Source: Acuticoccus sp. I52.16.1 (GTDB lineage: Bacteria > Pseudomonadota > Alphaproteobacteria > Rhizobiales > Amorphaceae). Taken from it: a stretch of DNA of 64,000 bases. The stretch lies in the NCBI RefSeq assembly GCF_022865125.1, contig NZ_CP094828.1, forward strand, positions 1,364,001 to 1,428,000. The letters are read 5' to 3'. How positions within the stretch are numbered: position 1 is the stretch's first letter; the number at the start of each line of letters is the position of its first letter. The position numbers were made by a program, and so were the translations under genes. Positions 42,432-52,606 of the stretch are shown here, in pieces. The notes beneath the pieces are model-generated. The model made no database searches, was not told the origin of the DNA, and worked only from the letters and a program-made list of their open reading frames with translations.

Positions 42432-43441
42432 GCGGGCCTCCTGTTGAAGAGGCCTTGTGGCCGTATGAGCAGCGTGATCACCAGGATCACGAACGCAACC
42501 GCGAATTTGTACTCGGTGCCCAGGAGCTGGACGAGGCCGTCCGGCATCCAACCGTCGGGCAGGAGGTGGTCGAGAAAACGCTTGTAGGCGTAGGTGGTCA
42601 GCACCTCGGCGAAGGCGATGACGTAGCCGCCGACGATGGCGCCGATCGGCGAGCCGAGCCCGCCGACGATCGCCGCCGCGAAGATCGGCAGCAACAGCTC
42701 CTGAAAGACGAACGGCTTGTAGCTCTTGTCGAGCCCGTAGAGGACGCCGGCGACGACGGCGAGCGTCCCCGACAGCATCCACGCGATCATCACCACGCGC
42801 CCGGCGTCGATGCCGGAGAGGGTCGCCAGGTCCTCGTTGTCGGCGTAGGCGCGCATGGACTTGCCGGTGCGCGTCTTCTGCAGGAACAGGAAGAGGGCGA
42901 CCACGCAGATCAGCGCCGTCACCAGGGTGACGACCTGGGTGGTCTTGAGCGCCAGCCCCTCGTCGAGCCCGGTCGCCTCCTTGAAGTCGCGGACGTTGAA
43001 GACGAAGCGGGCGCCGTCGGTGAAGATCTGGTCGTTCGGGCCGATGATGAAGCGGATGAGACCGGCCGTCACGAACATCACGCCGATGGAGGCGATGATG
43101 AAGATCACCTGATCCGACCGCTTTTCGCGATAATAGCTGTAGACCACCTTGTCGGTGACGAGGACGAGGCCGACGGTGAAGAGAATGCCGACCGGGAGCG
43201 CCAGCAGCGCGGTGGGGAGCGGGTCGATCGACACGCCCCAGGACTGCAGCCCCCAGGTGACGAAGATCGTCACCATGGCGCCGATCGACATCGTCTCGCC
43301 GTGCGCGAAGTTGGAGAACCTGAGGACCGCGAAGATCAAGGTGACGCCGAGCGCGCCGAGCGCCAGCTGCGAGCCGTAGGCCGCGCCGGGCACGAGGGCG
43401 AAGTTGGCGATCAGGACGACCGCGTTGAGGAACCCTTCCAC
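42428..43441 (-). CDS. livH: Branched-chain amino-acid ABC transporter permease LivH
   Basis: 337 residues from a GTG at 43441 with CGGAGG upstream, one base after the livF stop. LivH features include LGALGVTLIFAVLRFSNFAHGETMSIGA, GKSMRAYADNEDLATLSGIDAGRV and VGGLGSPIGAIVGGYVIA. It forms the heterodimeric channel with LivM in the inner membrane. Confidence 0.94.
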   Translation of the reverse strand: MEGFLNAVVLIANFALVPGAAYGSQLALGALGVTLIFAVLRFSNFAHGETMSIGAMVTIFVTWGLQSWGVSIDPLPTALLALPVGILFTVGLVLVTDKVVYSYYREKRSDQVIFIIASIGVMFVTAGLIRFIIGPNDQIFTDGARFVFNVRDFKEATGLDEGLALKTTQVVTLVTALICVVALFLFLQKTRTGKSMRAYADNEDLATLSGIDAGRVVMIAWMLSGTLAVVAGVLYGLDKSYKPFVFQELLLPIFAAAIVGGLGSPIGAIVGGYVIAFAEVLTTYAYKRFLDHLLPDGWMPDGLVQLLGTEYKFAVAFVILVITLLIRPQGLFNRRPA

Positions 43442-43442
43442 G

Positions 43443-44147
43443 TCAGCCTCCGAGGAAGGTGCGGCGCACGTCCGGGTCGGCGAGCAGGGCCTCTCCGGTG
43501 TCGGTGTGCGCGTTGGTGCCATGTTGCAGGACGTAGCCGCGCGTCGCGATCTCGAGCGCCTGCTTGGCGTTCTGCTCGACCATCAGGACGGCGATGCCGG
43601 TCCTGGCGACGTCGATGATGCGGTCGAACAGCTCGTCCATCACGATGGGAGAGACGCCCGCGGTCGGCTCGTCCAGCATCAGGAGCGAAGGCTTGGTCAT
43701 CAGTGCGCGGCCGACCGCGACCTGCTGGCGCTGCCCGCCCGACAATTCGCCCGCCGGCTGCCGGCGCTTCTCGGCCAGCACCGGGAAGAGGCCGTACACT
43801 TCGTCCATGGTCGCCGTGTAGTCGTCGCGGCGGATGAAGGCGCCCATCTCGAGGTTCTCTTCCACCGTCATGGACGGGAAGACGTTGCGGACCTGCGGCA
43901 CGAAGCTCATGCCGTTCTTGACGCGGTCGGTCGGCTTCATGGCGGTGAGGTCGGCACCGTCGAGGGAGATGGCGCCCGCCCGCAGGCGCAGCATGCCGAA
44001 GATCGCCTTCATGGCGGTGGACTTGCCCGCGCCGTTGGGGCCGACGATCACCGCGATCTCGCCGCGGTCGGCCTCCACCGTGCAGCCCTGGAGGATGTCC
44101 TCCGCGCCGTAGCCGCCGCGCATGTCGCGGGCGATGAGAAAGCTCAT
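43443..44147 (-). CDS. livF: Branched-chain amino-acid ABC transporter ATPase LivF
   Basis: 234 residues from the ATG at 44147. Walker A GPNGAGKST, signature LSGGQRQQVAVGRALM, Walker B LLMLDEPTAGVSP and the H-loop replaced by VEQNAKQAL, as is normal in LivF. It hydrolyses ATP with LivG to power uptake. A small membrane-protein gene lies between it and livG. Confidence 0.94.
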   Translation of the reverse strand: MSFLIARDMRGGYGAEDILQGCTVEADRGEIAVIVGPNGAGKSTAMKAIFGMLRLRAGAISLDGADLTAMKPTDRVKNGMSFVPQVRNVFPSMTVEENLEMGAFIRRDDYTATMDEVYGLFPVLAEKRRQPAGELSGGQRQQVAVGRALMTKPSLLMLDEPTAGVSPIVMDELFDRIIDVARTGIAVLMVEQNAKQALEIATRGYVLQHGTNAHTDTGEALLADPDVRRTFLGG

Positions 44148-44169
44148 CGGCTCATGCTCTCCAAATCGT

Positions 44170-44496
44170 TCATCGCGCCTCGTCCGGCACCCCGGCCAGG
44201 GTCGCCAGCGGCGGCACATAGGGAAGTCGCGTCAGGACGCGGCTGGTGCGGTTCACCTCGGTGATGGCGCGCGTCACGCACTCGGTGCTCGGCGCCGATC
44301 CCCAGCGCCGGCAGACCCATTCGGGCGAATCGAACGGCCGCAGAAAGTTCGCCCCGCGCACGATGGCGACGAACCCGTCCGGGATCCCCGGCCGCGGCGC
44401 GATCACGAAGAGGCGAAAGCCGAGCACCGGCGTCAGCGCCGCGGCGATCAGGAGGAAGATCACCGCGATCATCGCATATCGCATGGGGCGAGACAT
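44170..44496 (-). CDS. Small membrane-anchored protein within the liv operon
   Basis: 108 residues with GGAGGGGG nine bases before the ATG. One hydrophobic segment spans about residues 8-28; the remainder is probably periplasmic and contains two cysteines (CRRWG, ECV) that could pair. I recognise no family. Location between livG and livF with 18- and 22-base gaps means it is co-transcribed with the transporter, where it might be an accessory factor. Confidence 0.7.
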   Translation of the reverse strand: MSRPMRYAMIAVIFLLIAAALTPVLGFRLFVIAPRPGIPDGFVAIVRGANFLRPFDSPEWVCRRWGSAPSTECVTRAITEVNRTSRVLTRLPYVPPLATLAGVPDEAR

Positions 44497-44514
44497 GGCG
44501 GTGCACCCCCTCCG

Positions 44515-45449
<935 letters not shown>

Positions 45450-45453
<4 letters not shown>

Positions 45454-46637
45454 CGATACTGCACCGTCTCGATGGCGCCGTCCTTCACCTCGATCTCGCG
45501 GAACGAGCCGCCGGACTCGCCACCGTTGATCAGCTCGACGGACGAGGCGCCGACGTAGTCGATGTCGCCGCCGCCGGCGATGATCTCGAGCGCCTTGCCC
45601 AGTTCGCCCGGCAGGATCTGCTCGCCGGGGGCGTTGGCCAGCTCCATGATGGCGCTCTTGTAGGTGGCGGGGTCGGTCGAGCCGGTCTTCTGCATCGCGA
45701 GCATCATCAGCGCGGCGCCGTCATAGGCCTCGGGCGCGTAGACGCCGGTCGCATTGCCGGCCTCCTCGGAGAGCTTGGCGAAGATCTGCGAGCCTTCCGA
45801 GTCCGAGCCCGGCAGCACGCCGTAGGAGCCGTCGAGATCGTCGCCGATGGCCTCGACGAGCGCCTCGCCGACCATGCCGTCGGGCAGGAAGAAGGTGTCG
45901 AACGCGCCGGAGTCGAGCGAGGCCTGGATGATGCCGCGGCCGCCCTGGTCGAGGTAGCCGGCGACGATCAGGATGTCGCCGCCTGCGGAGGCGAGCGCGG
46001 CGACTTCGGCCGAGTAGTCGCCCTTGCCGTCCTCGTGCGGGGCGTTGATCGTGATCTCGATGCCCTTCTCCTCGGCGGCCGCGGCGATCGAGTCGGCCAG
46101 ACCCTTGCCGTAGTCGTTGTTGGTGAAGGTCAGCGCGGCGGAGGAGACGCCCTTGTCGGTCAGGATGTCGGCGATGATGACGCCCTGGCGCGCGTCGGAC
46201 GGCGCCGTGCGGAAGAAGAGCCCGTCATCCTCGACCGAGGTCAGCGCCGGCGAAGTGGCCGACGGGGAGATCATCACGATGCCGTTGGGGATGGCGACGT
46301 TCTGCAGGACCGCACCGGTCACGCCCGAGCACATCGCGCCGACGATGCCGTTGACGCCGTCGGAGGTGACGAGGCGCTCGCCGGCGGTGGTGGCGGCGCC
46401 GGCGTCGATGCAGGTGTCGTCGCCGCGCACGGAGGTGACGGAGCCGCCGTCCATGAACTTACCGGAGTCGTTGACCTCGGCGATGGCGAGCTCGGCGCCC
46501 AGCGCCATGGCGGGCGACAGGCTTTCCAGCGGACCGGTGAAGCCGAGCAGGATGCCGATCTTGGCGTCGTCGGCGAGGACGGGCGCGGCGGTGACGAGTG
46601 CGGCGGCGCTGACCAGCGCCATGAGGGTGGTTTTCAT
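45450..46637 (-). CDS. Branched-chain amino-acid type ABC substrate-binding protein (LivK family)
   Basis: 395 residues; GAGGAG lies five bases before the ATG at 46637. A signal peptide of 22 residues ends VLA. The mature protein has the periplasmic-binding type 1 fold with IGILLGFTGPLESLSPAM, DDTCIDAGAATTAGERLV and FTNNDYGKG. An extra cysteine pair (TCIDA and AMCSG) may form a disulfide. Ligands of this family include branched amino acids, amides, urea and aromatic acids; the ligand here is undetermined. It is the first gene of the operon. Confidence 0.92.
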
Positions 46638-47165
46638 CTTTGGCTCCTCAGGCGAGCATTTTCGCTTGGCATGAAGCCTGACCATAGGCCTTGCCGCTTC
46701 GCAAGATGGTGCCGCCCCCTCTCGCGCCATCGCGCCGTCACGCGGCCGTCACGCCCCGCCCACGGCGCCGGTGTCACCCGGACGCCGCACTGCACGTCCC
46801 TGTGAAGCGAAATCCACCGCTTGTGATGACCGCCGCCCTGGCACGCCCCCGACCTCGATGCTACCTGCCCGTCGACCACGACGGCCCGCCGCCCGCGCGG
46901 CTCATGAGGACATTTTACGATTAACCAAAGAAACAGTGCCGCCTACGCCTGTTTTGCTTTACGTGATATTCACCACCGGACGAGGCCGATCGTGTATATG
47001 GGTCGGGAGATCTGTCGCGGGGCGTCGCAACCTCTTAGAGTTTGCGCGCGAATGTCCCACCCGCGCTGGATCATGTGTCTCATCCACTCCGCATGAAATT
47101 CAGTCAGCGTGGCCTGAAACCAATCGGTGACGGTGCCCGTTGTTGTGGCGCATAGGAAAAGAACG
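46638..47165. other. Intergenic region upstream of livK and of a small ORF
   Basis: 528 bases. The part from about 46905 to 46985 is distinctly AT-rich (CATTTTACGATTAACCAAAG, TTTTGCTTTACGTGATATTC) and probably contains the livK promoter on the minus strand. No protein gene or structured RNA was recognised in the rest. Confidence 0.45.
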
Positions 47166-47297
47166 ATGCCGCAAGACAAAGACCACCTCGAAACTCCCTC
47201 TTCCGAGACGGCCCAGTCCCCCCTCCCCGAATACCTGATCCTGCTGGCCCTCGTCGCCGGCAGCCTGACGGCCGGCATCAACGCCTTTCCGTTCTGA
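47166..47297 (+). CDS. Small single-pass membrane protein, 43 residues
   Basis: ATG at 47166 with AGGAAA ten bases upstream and stop at 47295-47297. A polar, acidic N-terminus (MPQDKDHLETPSSETAQ) is followed by one hydrophobic segment, LILLALVAGSLTAGI. It resembles no family I know. It stands alone 127 bases before an RraA-like gene on the same strand. Confidence 0.45.
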   Translation: MPQDKDHLETPSSETAQSPLPEYLILLALVAGSLTAGINAFPF

Positions 47298-47424
47298 TCG
47301 ACGCGCGGCATCCGCCCGCGCACGACCGGACACCGACTCCCGGGGCGTTGCGCATGCCCCGTGGTGGATTGACCAGAGGCCCGTCCGTCGCCGAGGAAGT
47401 AGGCGACAATAAAGGGCCACCGGA

Positions 47425-48135
47425 ATGACCACCGAACTCGACCCCCGCCAGATCCTCGAGGGGGTCACCACGGCGACGATTACCACCATCCTCCTGAAGA
47501 AGGGCCTGCGGAACGTGTGGATCCGCGGCGCACGGCCGACCCGTGAGGGGCAGAAGCGCCTCGTCGGCCGGGCCTTCACGCTGCGCTTCGTGCCGGCGCG
47601 CGAGGACCTCGCCACCCCCGCCTCCTGGGCTTCTCCGATCTCCACCCGCGCCGCCATCGAGGCGATGCCGGAAGACGCGATCGTCGTCGCCGGCGCGATG
47701 GGGATCACCGACGCCGGCATCTTCGGCGACATCCTGTGCGCGCGGATGGCCAAGCGCGGCGTCGCCGGCCTCGTGACCGATGGCGTGATGCGCGACGCAG
47801 CGGGCGTCCTGGCGACCGGGCTGCCGGTGTGGTGCGATGGGGCAGCCGCGCCCCCCTCCGTGGCCGGGCTGACCTTCGTCGGCTGGCAGGAGCCGATCGG
47901 CTGCGGCGGCGTCGCCGTGTTCCCGGACGATCTCGTAGTGGTGGACGACGACGGCGCGGTGATCATCCCGGCCGCCCTGGTCGAGGCCGTGTGCGCCGAG
48001 GCGCCCGAGCAGGAGCGCATGGAGGCCTGGATCATGACCGAGGTCGACCGCGGCGTTCCCCTCCCCGGCCTCTACCCGATGAACGACGAGACCAAGGCCC
48101 GCTACGAAGCCGCCAAGGCCGCCGGCAAAGCCTGA
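47425..48135 (+). CDS. RraA-like aldolase-family protein (second copy in window)
   Basis: 236 residues with AAAGG nine bases before the ATG. The RraA fold is seen in VGRAFTLRFVPAR, the GAMGITDAGIFGDILCARMAKRG stretch and AGLVTDGVMRDAAGV with the conserved Asp-Gly-x-x-Arg-Asp. It is clearly different in sequence from the copy at 18923. Probable activity is aldol cleavage of a 4-hydroxy-2-oxo acid or decarboxylation of oxaloacetate; no pathway partner is adjacent. Confidence 0.83.
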   Translation: MTTELDPRQILEGVTTATITTILLKKGLRNVWIRGARPTREGQKRLVGRAFTLRFVPAREDLATPASWASPISTRAAIEAMPEDAIVVAGAMGITDAGIFGDILCARMAKRGVAGLVTDGVMRDAAGVLATGLPVWCDGAAAPPSVAGLTFVGWQEPIGCGGVAVFPDDLVVVDDDGAVIIPAALVEAVCAEAPEQERMEAWIMTEVDRGVPLPGLYPMNDETKARYEAAKAAGKA

Positions 48136-48178
48136 TCCGCGGGCCGCACCACGGGCGCGGGGCTGCGGCCCCGCGCGA

Positions 48179-48868
48179 TCAGATCGTGGCGAGGGCGCGC
48201 AGGACCGATGCGTTCTCGATGCAGTAGTAGCCCGAGATCCGGCTGATGTGCCCCTCGCGCTTCCAGTCGTTGAGGACGCGCGAGACGTTCTCGCGCGCCG
48301 CGCCGACCATCGCCGCGAGGTCCGCCTGGCTGATCTTGTGGTGCACCAAAGTGCGCCCCTGGCCGACGTCCTTGCCGAAGAGGTCGGCCAGGTGCAGCAG
48401 GGTCTGCGCCACACGGCCGGCGAGCGGCAGCAGCGAGCGCGCCGCCAGCGACGCGTTGGACGCGCGCAGCCGCTTGCCGACGATCGCCAGCATGTGCCGA
48501 TAGACGAGGGGATTGTCGTCGGCGAAGCGGTAGACGGCGGACTTGTCGAAGAAGGCGACGCGGGAGGCCTTGGCGGCGACGACGCTCGCCGAGCGCGGCT
48601 GCCCGTCGAACAGCGACATCTCGCCGAAGATCGCGCCGGGGGAGAGGATGGCGAGCACCTGCTCGTTCTCCTCGCCGCGCAGCACGACGCGCAGCGAGCC
48701 TTCCAGCAAGGCGTAGAACCCGTCGCCGGGGTCGCCGGCCTCGAACACCGACTGGCCGGACTTGACGGGGCGCGTGCGCGCGACTTTCGTCAGCTCTTCC
48801 GCCAGGTCTTCCGGCAATCCGTCAAGCGCGACACTTTGGGAAAGAACTTGCGGATTGACGCGCATCAT
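48179..48868 (-). CDS. Crp/Fnr-family transcription regulator
   Basis: 229 residues. A cyclic-nucleotide-binding fold occupies residues 15-130 (FEAGDPGDGFYALLEGSLRVVL, GAIFGEMSLFDGQPRSASVVA), where the GEMSLFDG-x-PRSAS phosphate cassette is intact, hinting at a nucleotide ligand. A C-terminal helix-turn-helix follows (SQADLAAMVGAARENVSRVLNDW). The N-terminal cysteine cluster of FNR is absent. Targets are unknown. Confidence 0.88.
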   Translation of the reverse strand: MMRVNPQVLSQSVALDGLPEDLAEELTKVARTRPVKSGQSVFEAGDPGDGFYALLEGSLRVVLRGEENEQVLAILSPGAIFGEMSLFDGQPRSASVVAAKASRVAFFDKSAVYRFADDNPLVYRHMLAIVGKRLRASNASLAARSLLPLAGRVAQTLLHLADLFGKDVGQGRTLVHHKISQADLAAMVGAARENVSRVLNDWKREGHISRISGYYCIENASVLRALATI

Positions 48869-48983
48869 CCCTCGCCGAGTTGGGCCGCTCCCGCCTGCGC
48901 GGCCGTGCCACAGTAGGAAAGACTCGCACGATTTTGCAATGAAGAATGTTGCGCGACTGATGAAGTCGGCAAACGCGCCGGCC

Positions 48984-49007
48984 CACCGGCGTGATCGCCC
49001 GCCGGTG
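48984..49007. terminator. GC-rich hairpin downstream of the L,D-transpeptidase gene
   Basis: CACCGGCG pairs perfectly with CGCCGGTG around an 8-base loop, about 90 bases beyond the transpeptidase stop and before the Crp/Fnr start. No T tract; it may end or slow minus-strand transcription. Confidence 0.4.
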
Positions 49008-49094
49008 CGCCGGGGCTGATCAAGACACCGTTCGCCGGAGACTTCGCCGGCGGGTACCCGTCGCGCCCGCCGACGCCGCGTCGCGGCGCGCGCC

Positions 49095-49916
49095 TCAGCG
49101 CCTGACGATCACCTTGGTGCCGACGTCGACGCGGGCGTAGAGGTCCATGACGTCCTCGTTGCGCATGCGAATGCAGCCGGAGGACACCTCGTGGCCGATC
49201 GTCCAGGGGGCGTTGGAGCCGTGGATGCGGTAGAGCGTCGAGCCGAGATACATGGCCCGCGCGCCGAGCGGGTTGTCCGGTCCACCTTCCATGTAGGCCG
49301 GCAGTTCGGGTTGCCGCTTGCGCATCTGCGCCGGCGGGGTCCAGCCCGGCCATTCGCGCTTCGAGGTGATGCGATGCGTCCCCGCCCACTGGAAGCCCGG
49401 ACGACCGACGCCGACGCCATATCGCTTGGCCGTGCCGCCCGGCATCGCGAGGTAGAGGTACTTCTCCTCGGTGTCGATGACGATCGTGCCGGGGGCGTAG
49501 CCGCTGAACGCCACCTCGGTCGGCAGGAACTGCGGGTCGATCTGGCGCGAGCTCGGCGCGTTGGCGCTGGCGGGCACGGTCGCGGCGCGGTGGATCACCT
49601 GGCGCTGCTCGGCGGCCGAGGTCGGATCCAGCGGCATCACGCGGCCGGCGACCATGCGGTAGCGCGGCGCGGACTGGGCGGTGGCGACGGTGGAGACGCC
49701 CGGCGCCGTCACGGTCACGCGCGGCTGCGTGGCGGCGACGCGCTGCTGCGTCGTCGACGTCACCGGAGCGACCGTGGTGCTCGCCTTCGACTGGTGCTCG
49801 CGCAGCGTCTGGATCCACCAGGCACGATCACCGTCGGCGGATGCGGGCAGCGCCAAGCCGATCGCGAGCGCCACGCCGAACGTGCCGCTCGCAAGACGCG
49901 TGAAGTGATGAGACAT
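49095..49916 (-). CDS. L,D-transpeptidase (YkuD domain)
   Basis: 273 residues from the ATG at 49916. A signal peptide ends around ALPASA near residue 27. A Ser/Thr/Ala-rich linker follows, then the YkuD domain from about residue 140: TIVIDTEEKYLYL, the catalytic motif starting IHGSNAPWTIG and ending SSGCIRMRNED with the active cysteine. It crosslinks peptidoglycan 3-3 or attaches proteins to it in the periplasm. Confidence 0.92.
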   Translation of the reverse strand: MSHHFTRLASGTFGVALAIGLALPASADGDRAWWIQTLREHQSKASTTVAPVTSTTQQRVAATQPRVTVTAPGVSTVATAQSAPRYRMVAGRVMPLDPTSAAEQRQVIHRAATVPASANAPSSRQIDPQFLPTEVAFSGYAPGTIVIDTEEKYLYLAMPGGTAKRYGVGVGRPGFQWAGTHRITSKREWPGWTPPAQMRKRQPELPAYMEGGPDNPLGARAMYLGSTLYRIHGSNAPWTIGHEVSSGCIRMRNEDVMDLYARVDVGTKVIVRR

Positions 49917-50045
49917 ACGGCACAATCCCTTTCTCAGCTGACCGGGTCCAACGGGATACGCGACCATGATATGTTCGCGCTGGTTGATTTCGGCCACTCA
50001 CAGTGGCGAGAGAACGGAGATTTTGTGCCGAATGTGATTTTATGG

Positions 50046-50888
50046 TTACGGATCGGTAAACGCGACGTGATGTGTAACGGCCGGACGCCGCGCCATAATT
50101 TCCGGAAGACGCTGCCGGACGTCGGCGATCACGGCCGGTAAAATTGCCGCGACCTCGTCGATCCGCATGCCCGCTTGCACGCGCGGGTCGTACAGCATGT
50201 TCAGGATATACCAGTCAAACACACCGAACACGTTCACGTCGGACGAGTCGTTGAAGATCGAATCCGGCAGGTCGTCGCTGTCGTTGGCGGGGCCGAGGCT
50301 CTGGGAGATCTCCTCCACCATGCAGTGGGCGAGCGGCGTGAACCCCTCGTCGGCGACGAGGAAGACGAACGCCTGCTCGATCCCCGTCCGCCGCGCCGCG
50401 ATGACCGCCGAGCAGGCGTTGATCTCGAGGAAGGCGGTGTCGATCCCCGGCCAGACCTTGGCGCGGATGGTGGGGATATAATCGCGCCGGTCGATCAGAT
50501 AGATGACCATCTGCGCCGTCTCGGGCGAGAGGGCCTGGGCGATCGTCAGCCCCTCGACCGCGTCCGATAGGTCGGCCAGGAAGGCGCGCACGCTGGCCGC
50601 GTAGTTGCTGCTGGCGCCGTTGACGATGGTGTAGCCCACCGGGCCGGTGAACTTCTTCACGACGCTTGCCGCCTCGAGGTCGCGCAGCGTGTTGCCGTCT
50701 TCCGCGCCGAAAACCGTGAGCATGAAGCCGTCGATCAGCTCGGCGTCACCGTAGGGGGTCTGCGCGGTGCCGCGGGCTGGGGCACCGAGGAGCGCGCCCG
50801 CCAGGACGATGGCGACGAGAGCGGCCCGGACCAGACCGGACGACCGAGGGTCCCGGCCGCGACACGACCGGTTCAGCGCAAGGCGCAT
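50046..50888 (-). CDS. Exported DUF2927-like protein
   Basis: 280 residues from the ATG at 50888, with GGGAGG upstream. A basic N-terminus and hydrophobic AALVAIVLAGALLG form a signal peptide. The body contains CMVEEISQSLGPANDSDDLPDSIFND, which resembles the DUF2927 family pattern of cysteine, EE and SIFND. It may be a zinc-independent peptidase-like relic, but no catalytic function is known. Not in an evident operon. Confidence 0.65.
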   Translation of the reverse strand: MRLALNRSCRGRDPRSSGLVRAALVAIVLAGALLGAPARGTAQTPYGDAELIDGFMLTVFGAEDGNTLRDLEAASVVKKFTGPVGYTIVNGASSNYAASVRAFLADLSDAVEGLTIAQALSPETAQMVIYLIDRRDYIPTIRAKVWPGIDTAFLEINACSAVIAARRTGIEQAFVFLVADEGFTPLAHCMVEEISQSLGPANDSDDLPDSIFNDSSDVNVFGVFDWYILNMLYDPRVQAGMRIDEVAAILPAVIADVRQRLPEIMARRPAVTHHVAFTDP

Positions 50889-51112
50889 GTTGCGGGATCT
50901 CCCTCCCCCTACGCTCGGGTGCGGCGCGTCCCGGTGCGCCGCCGGCACAACCTCTCCGTAGAGAATACCGGGCGACACGGCGGCGTTCCCGCACGATGCG
51001 GGGCGCCGCCTCTCCGGCTCTGCACTCTAAGCGAGAATATGCCGTGCCCGAACGATGCAGCAAGCGCCCGCGGTCGATTGGCCACAGGCGCCCACGGCAT
51101 CGAGCCGCGAAA

Positions 51113-52189
51113 TTATTGCGGCAGCTGTCCGTCGACGCCCTCGATGTAGAAGTTGAGGCCGAGGAGCTCGCCTTCCGACGCCTCCTTGCCCTCTTCCAGC
51201 CAGACCGAGCCGTCCTGCTTGTTGATCGGGCCGGTGAAGGGCTCCAGCTCGCCGGAGGCGATCGCCTTGGCGGTCTCGGCGGCCTTGGCGGCCACGTCGT
51301 CGGGCATGTTGGTGTAGGGGGCCATGGCGACGTTGCCGGTGTCGAGGCCGTGCCAGGTGTCCTGCTGCTCCCAGGTCCCGTCCATCACCGCGCCAACGCG
51401 CTCGATATAGTAGGGCGCCCAGTCGTCGATGATGGCGGTGAGCTGCGTCTGCGGCCCGAACGCGATCTGATCGGAAGCCTGGCCGAAGGCGTGCACGCCG
51501 CGCTCGGCCGCGACCTGCATCGGCGCGGTGGAGTCGGTGTGCTGGGTGATGATGTCGACGCCCTGGTCGATCAATGCGCGCGCCGCGTCGGCCTCGCGCG
51601 GCGGGTCGAACCAGGTGTTGACCCAGATGACCTTCAGCTCGAAGTCCGGATCGACCGACTGCGCGCCGAGCAGGAAGGCGTTGATGCCGCGCACCACCTC
51701 CGGGATCGGGAAGGAGGCGATGTAGCCGGCCGTCCCCGTCTGCGACACCGCCGCCGCGATCTGCCCGATCACGTAGCGCCCCTCGTAGAACTTCGAGTTG
51801 TAGGTGGAGACGTTCGGGTGCTCGCGCTTGTAGCCGGTCGCGTGCTCGAACTTGATGTCGGGGAAGCGGGCGGCGACGCGGTTGGTCGCGTCCATGAAGC
51901 CGAACGAGGTGGTAAAGACGATGTCGCAACCCGAGCGGGCCATCCGCTCGATCGCGCGCGCGGCGTCGGCACCCTCGGCGACGTTCTCGAGGTAGGCCGT
52001 CTCGACCTTGTCGCCGTATTCCGCCTCGACCGCCTTGCGGCCCTGATCGTGCTGATAGGTCCAGCCGAAGTCACCGACCGAGCCGACGTAGATGAAGCAG
52101 GCCTTCGTCGGATCGTCCTGCGCGCTGGCAGGGGCGGCGAGCAAGGCGGCGGCGGCAGTCAAGGCGAAGAGAGGCGCAAAACGCGTCAT
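51113..52189 (-). CDS. BMP-family ABC substrate-binding protein (Med/PnrA-like)
   Basis: 358 residues with a 23-residue signal peptide ending ASA. The BMP family is recognised from FIYVGSVGDFGWTYQHDQGRKAVE, TTSFGFMDAT, SKFYEGRYVIGQIAA and AFGQASDQIAFGP. These proteins bind purine nucleosides or autoinducer-like sugars for ABC import. The ATPase and permease genes expected next to it are not in this window on either side, so it is an orphan here. Confidence 0.88.
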   Translation of the reverse strand: MTRFAPLFALTAAAALLAAPASAQDDPTKACFIYVGSVGDFGWTYQHDQGRKAVEAEYGDKVETAYLENVAEGADAARAIERMARSGCDIVFTTSFGFMDATNRVAARFPDIKFEHATGYKREHPNVSTYNSKFYEGRYVIGQIAAAVSQTGTAGYIASFPIPEVVRGINAFLLGAQSVDPDFELKVIWVNTWFDPPREADAARALIDQGVDIITQHTDSTAPMQVAAERGVHAFGQASDQIAFGPQTQLTAIIDDWAPYYIERVGAVMDGTWEQQDTWHGLDTGNVAMAPYTNMPDDVAAKAAETAKAIASGELEPFTGPINKQDGSVWLEEGKEASEGELLGLNFYIEGVDGQLPQ

Positions 52190-52339
52190 ATCAGGCTCGT
52201 CTGTTGTACGTGTCGCGCAACGTTACAATCCGCTTCAGCAAAAAGGAAAGGATTTCGAGGCGCGGCCGCGGTCTCTCACGGCGGCTCTCCACCGTGCGCG
52301 ATGAAGGACTTGCATCCGCCGCCCGGCTGCGGGACGTTG

Positions 52340-52545
52340 GCGGCGATGGTTCCCGCCCCGGCAGACGAGTGGGGCGGGTGAAAAGGGAACACGGTGTGGC
52401 GTACCCATCAGGGACCGAAACCGTGGCTGCCCCCGCAACTGTATGCGGCGAGCGACATCCCGTGACACCACTGGCCGCGCCCTCGGGCGAGGCTGGGAAG
52501 GTGGGATCGAGCTGCGACCCGCGAGCCAGGACACCTGCCATCGTC
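52340..52545 (+). promoter_or_regulatory. Cobalamin (B12) riboswitch
   Basis: The full set of conserved elements is present in order: GATGGTTCCCGC at the start, GGGCGGGTGAAAAGGGAACACGG in two pieces, CCGAAACCGTGGCTGCCCCC, GCAACTGTATGCGGCGAGC, CCACTGGCC, GGGAAGGTGG, and the B12 box AGCCAGGACACCTGCC at 52524-52539. It precedes a CbiM-like cobalt permease gene. Binding of adenosylcobalamin should lower expression of that gene. Confidence 0.95.
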
Positions 52546-52574
52546 GTGCGGGCTCGCCCCGCGTCCTGAAATCC

Positions 52575-52599
52575 CCTTTGCACGGTGGGTGCAGAAAGG
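52575..52599 (+). promoter_or_regulatory. Ribosome-site hairpin forming the riboswitch expression platform
   Basis: CCTTTGCAC (52575-52583) can pair with GTGC-AG-AAAGG (52589-52599) across a 5-base loop, with a 2-base bulge, covering the AAAGG ribosome site of the cbiM-like gene. This indicates control of translation initiation, not transcription termination. Confidence 0.55.
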
Positions 52600-52606
52600 T
52601 GAACGC

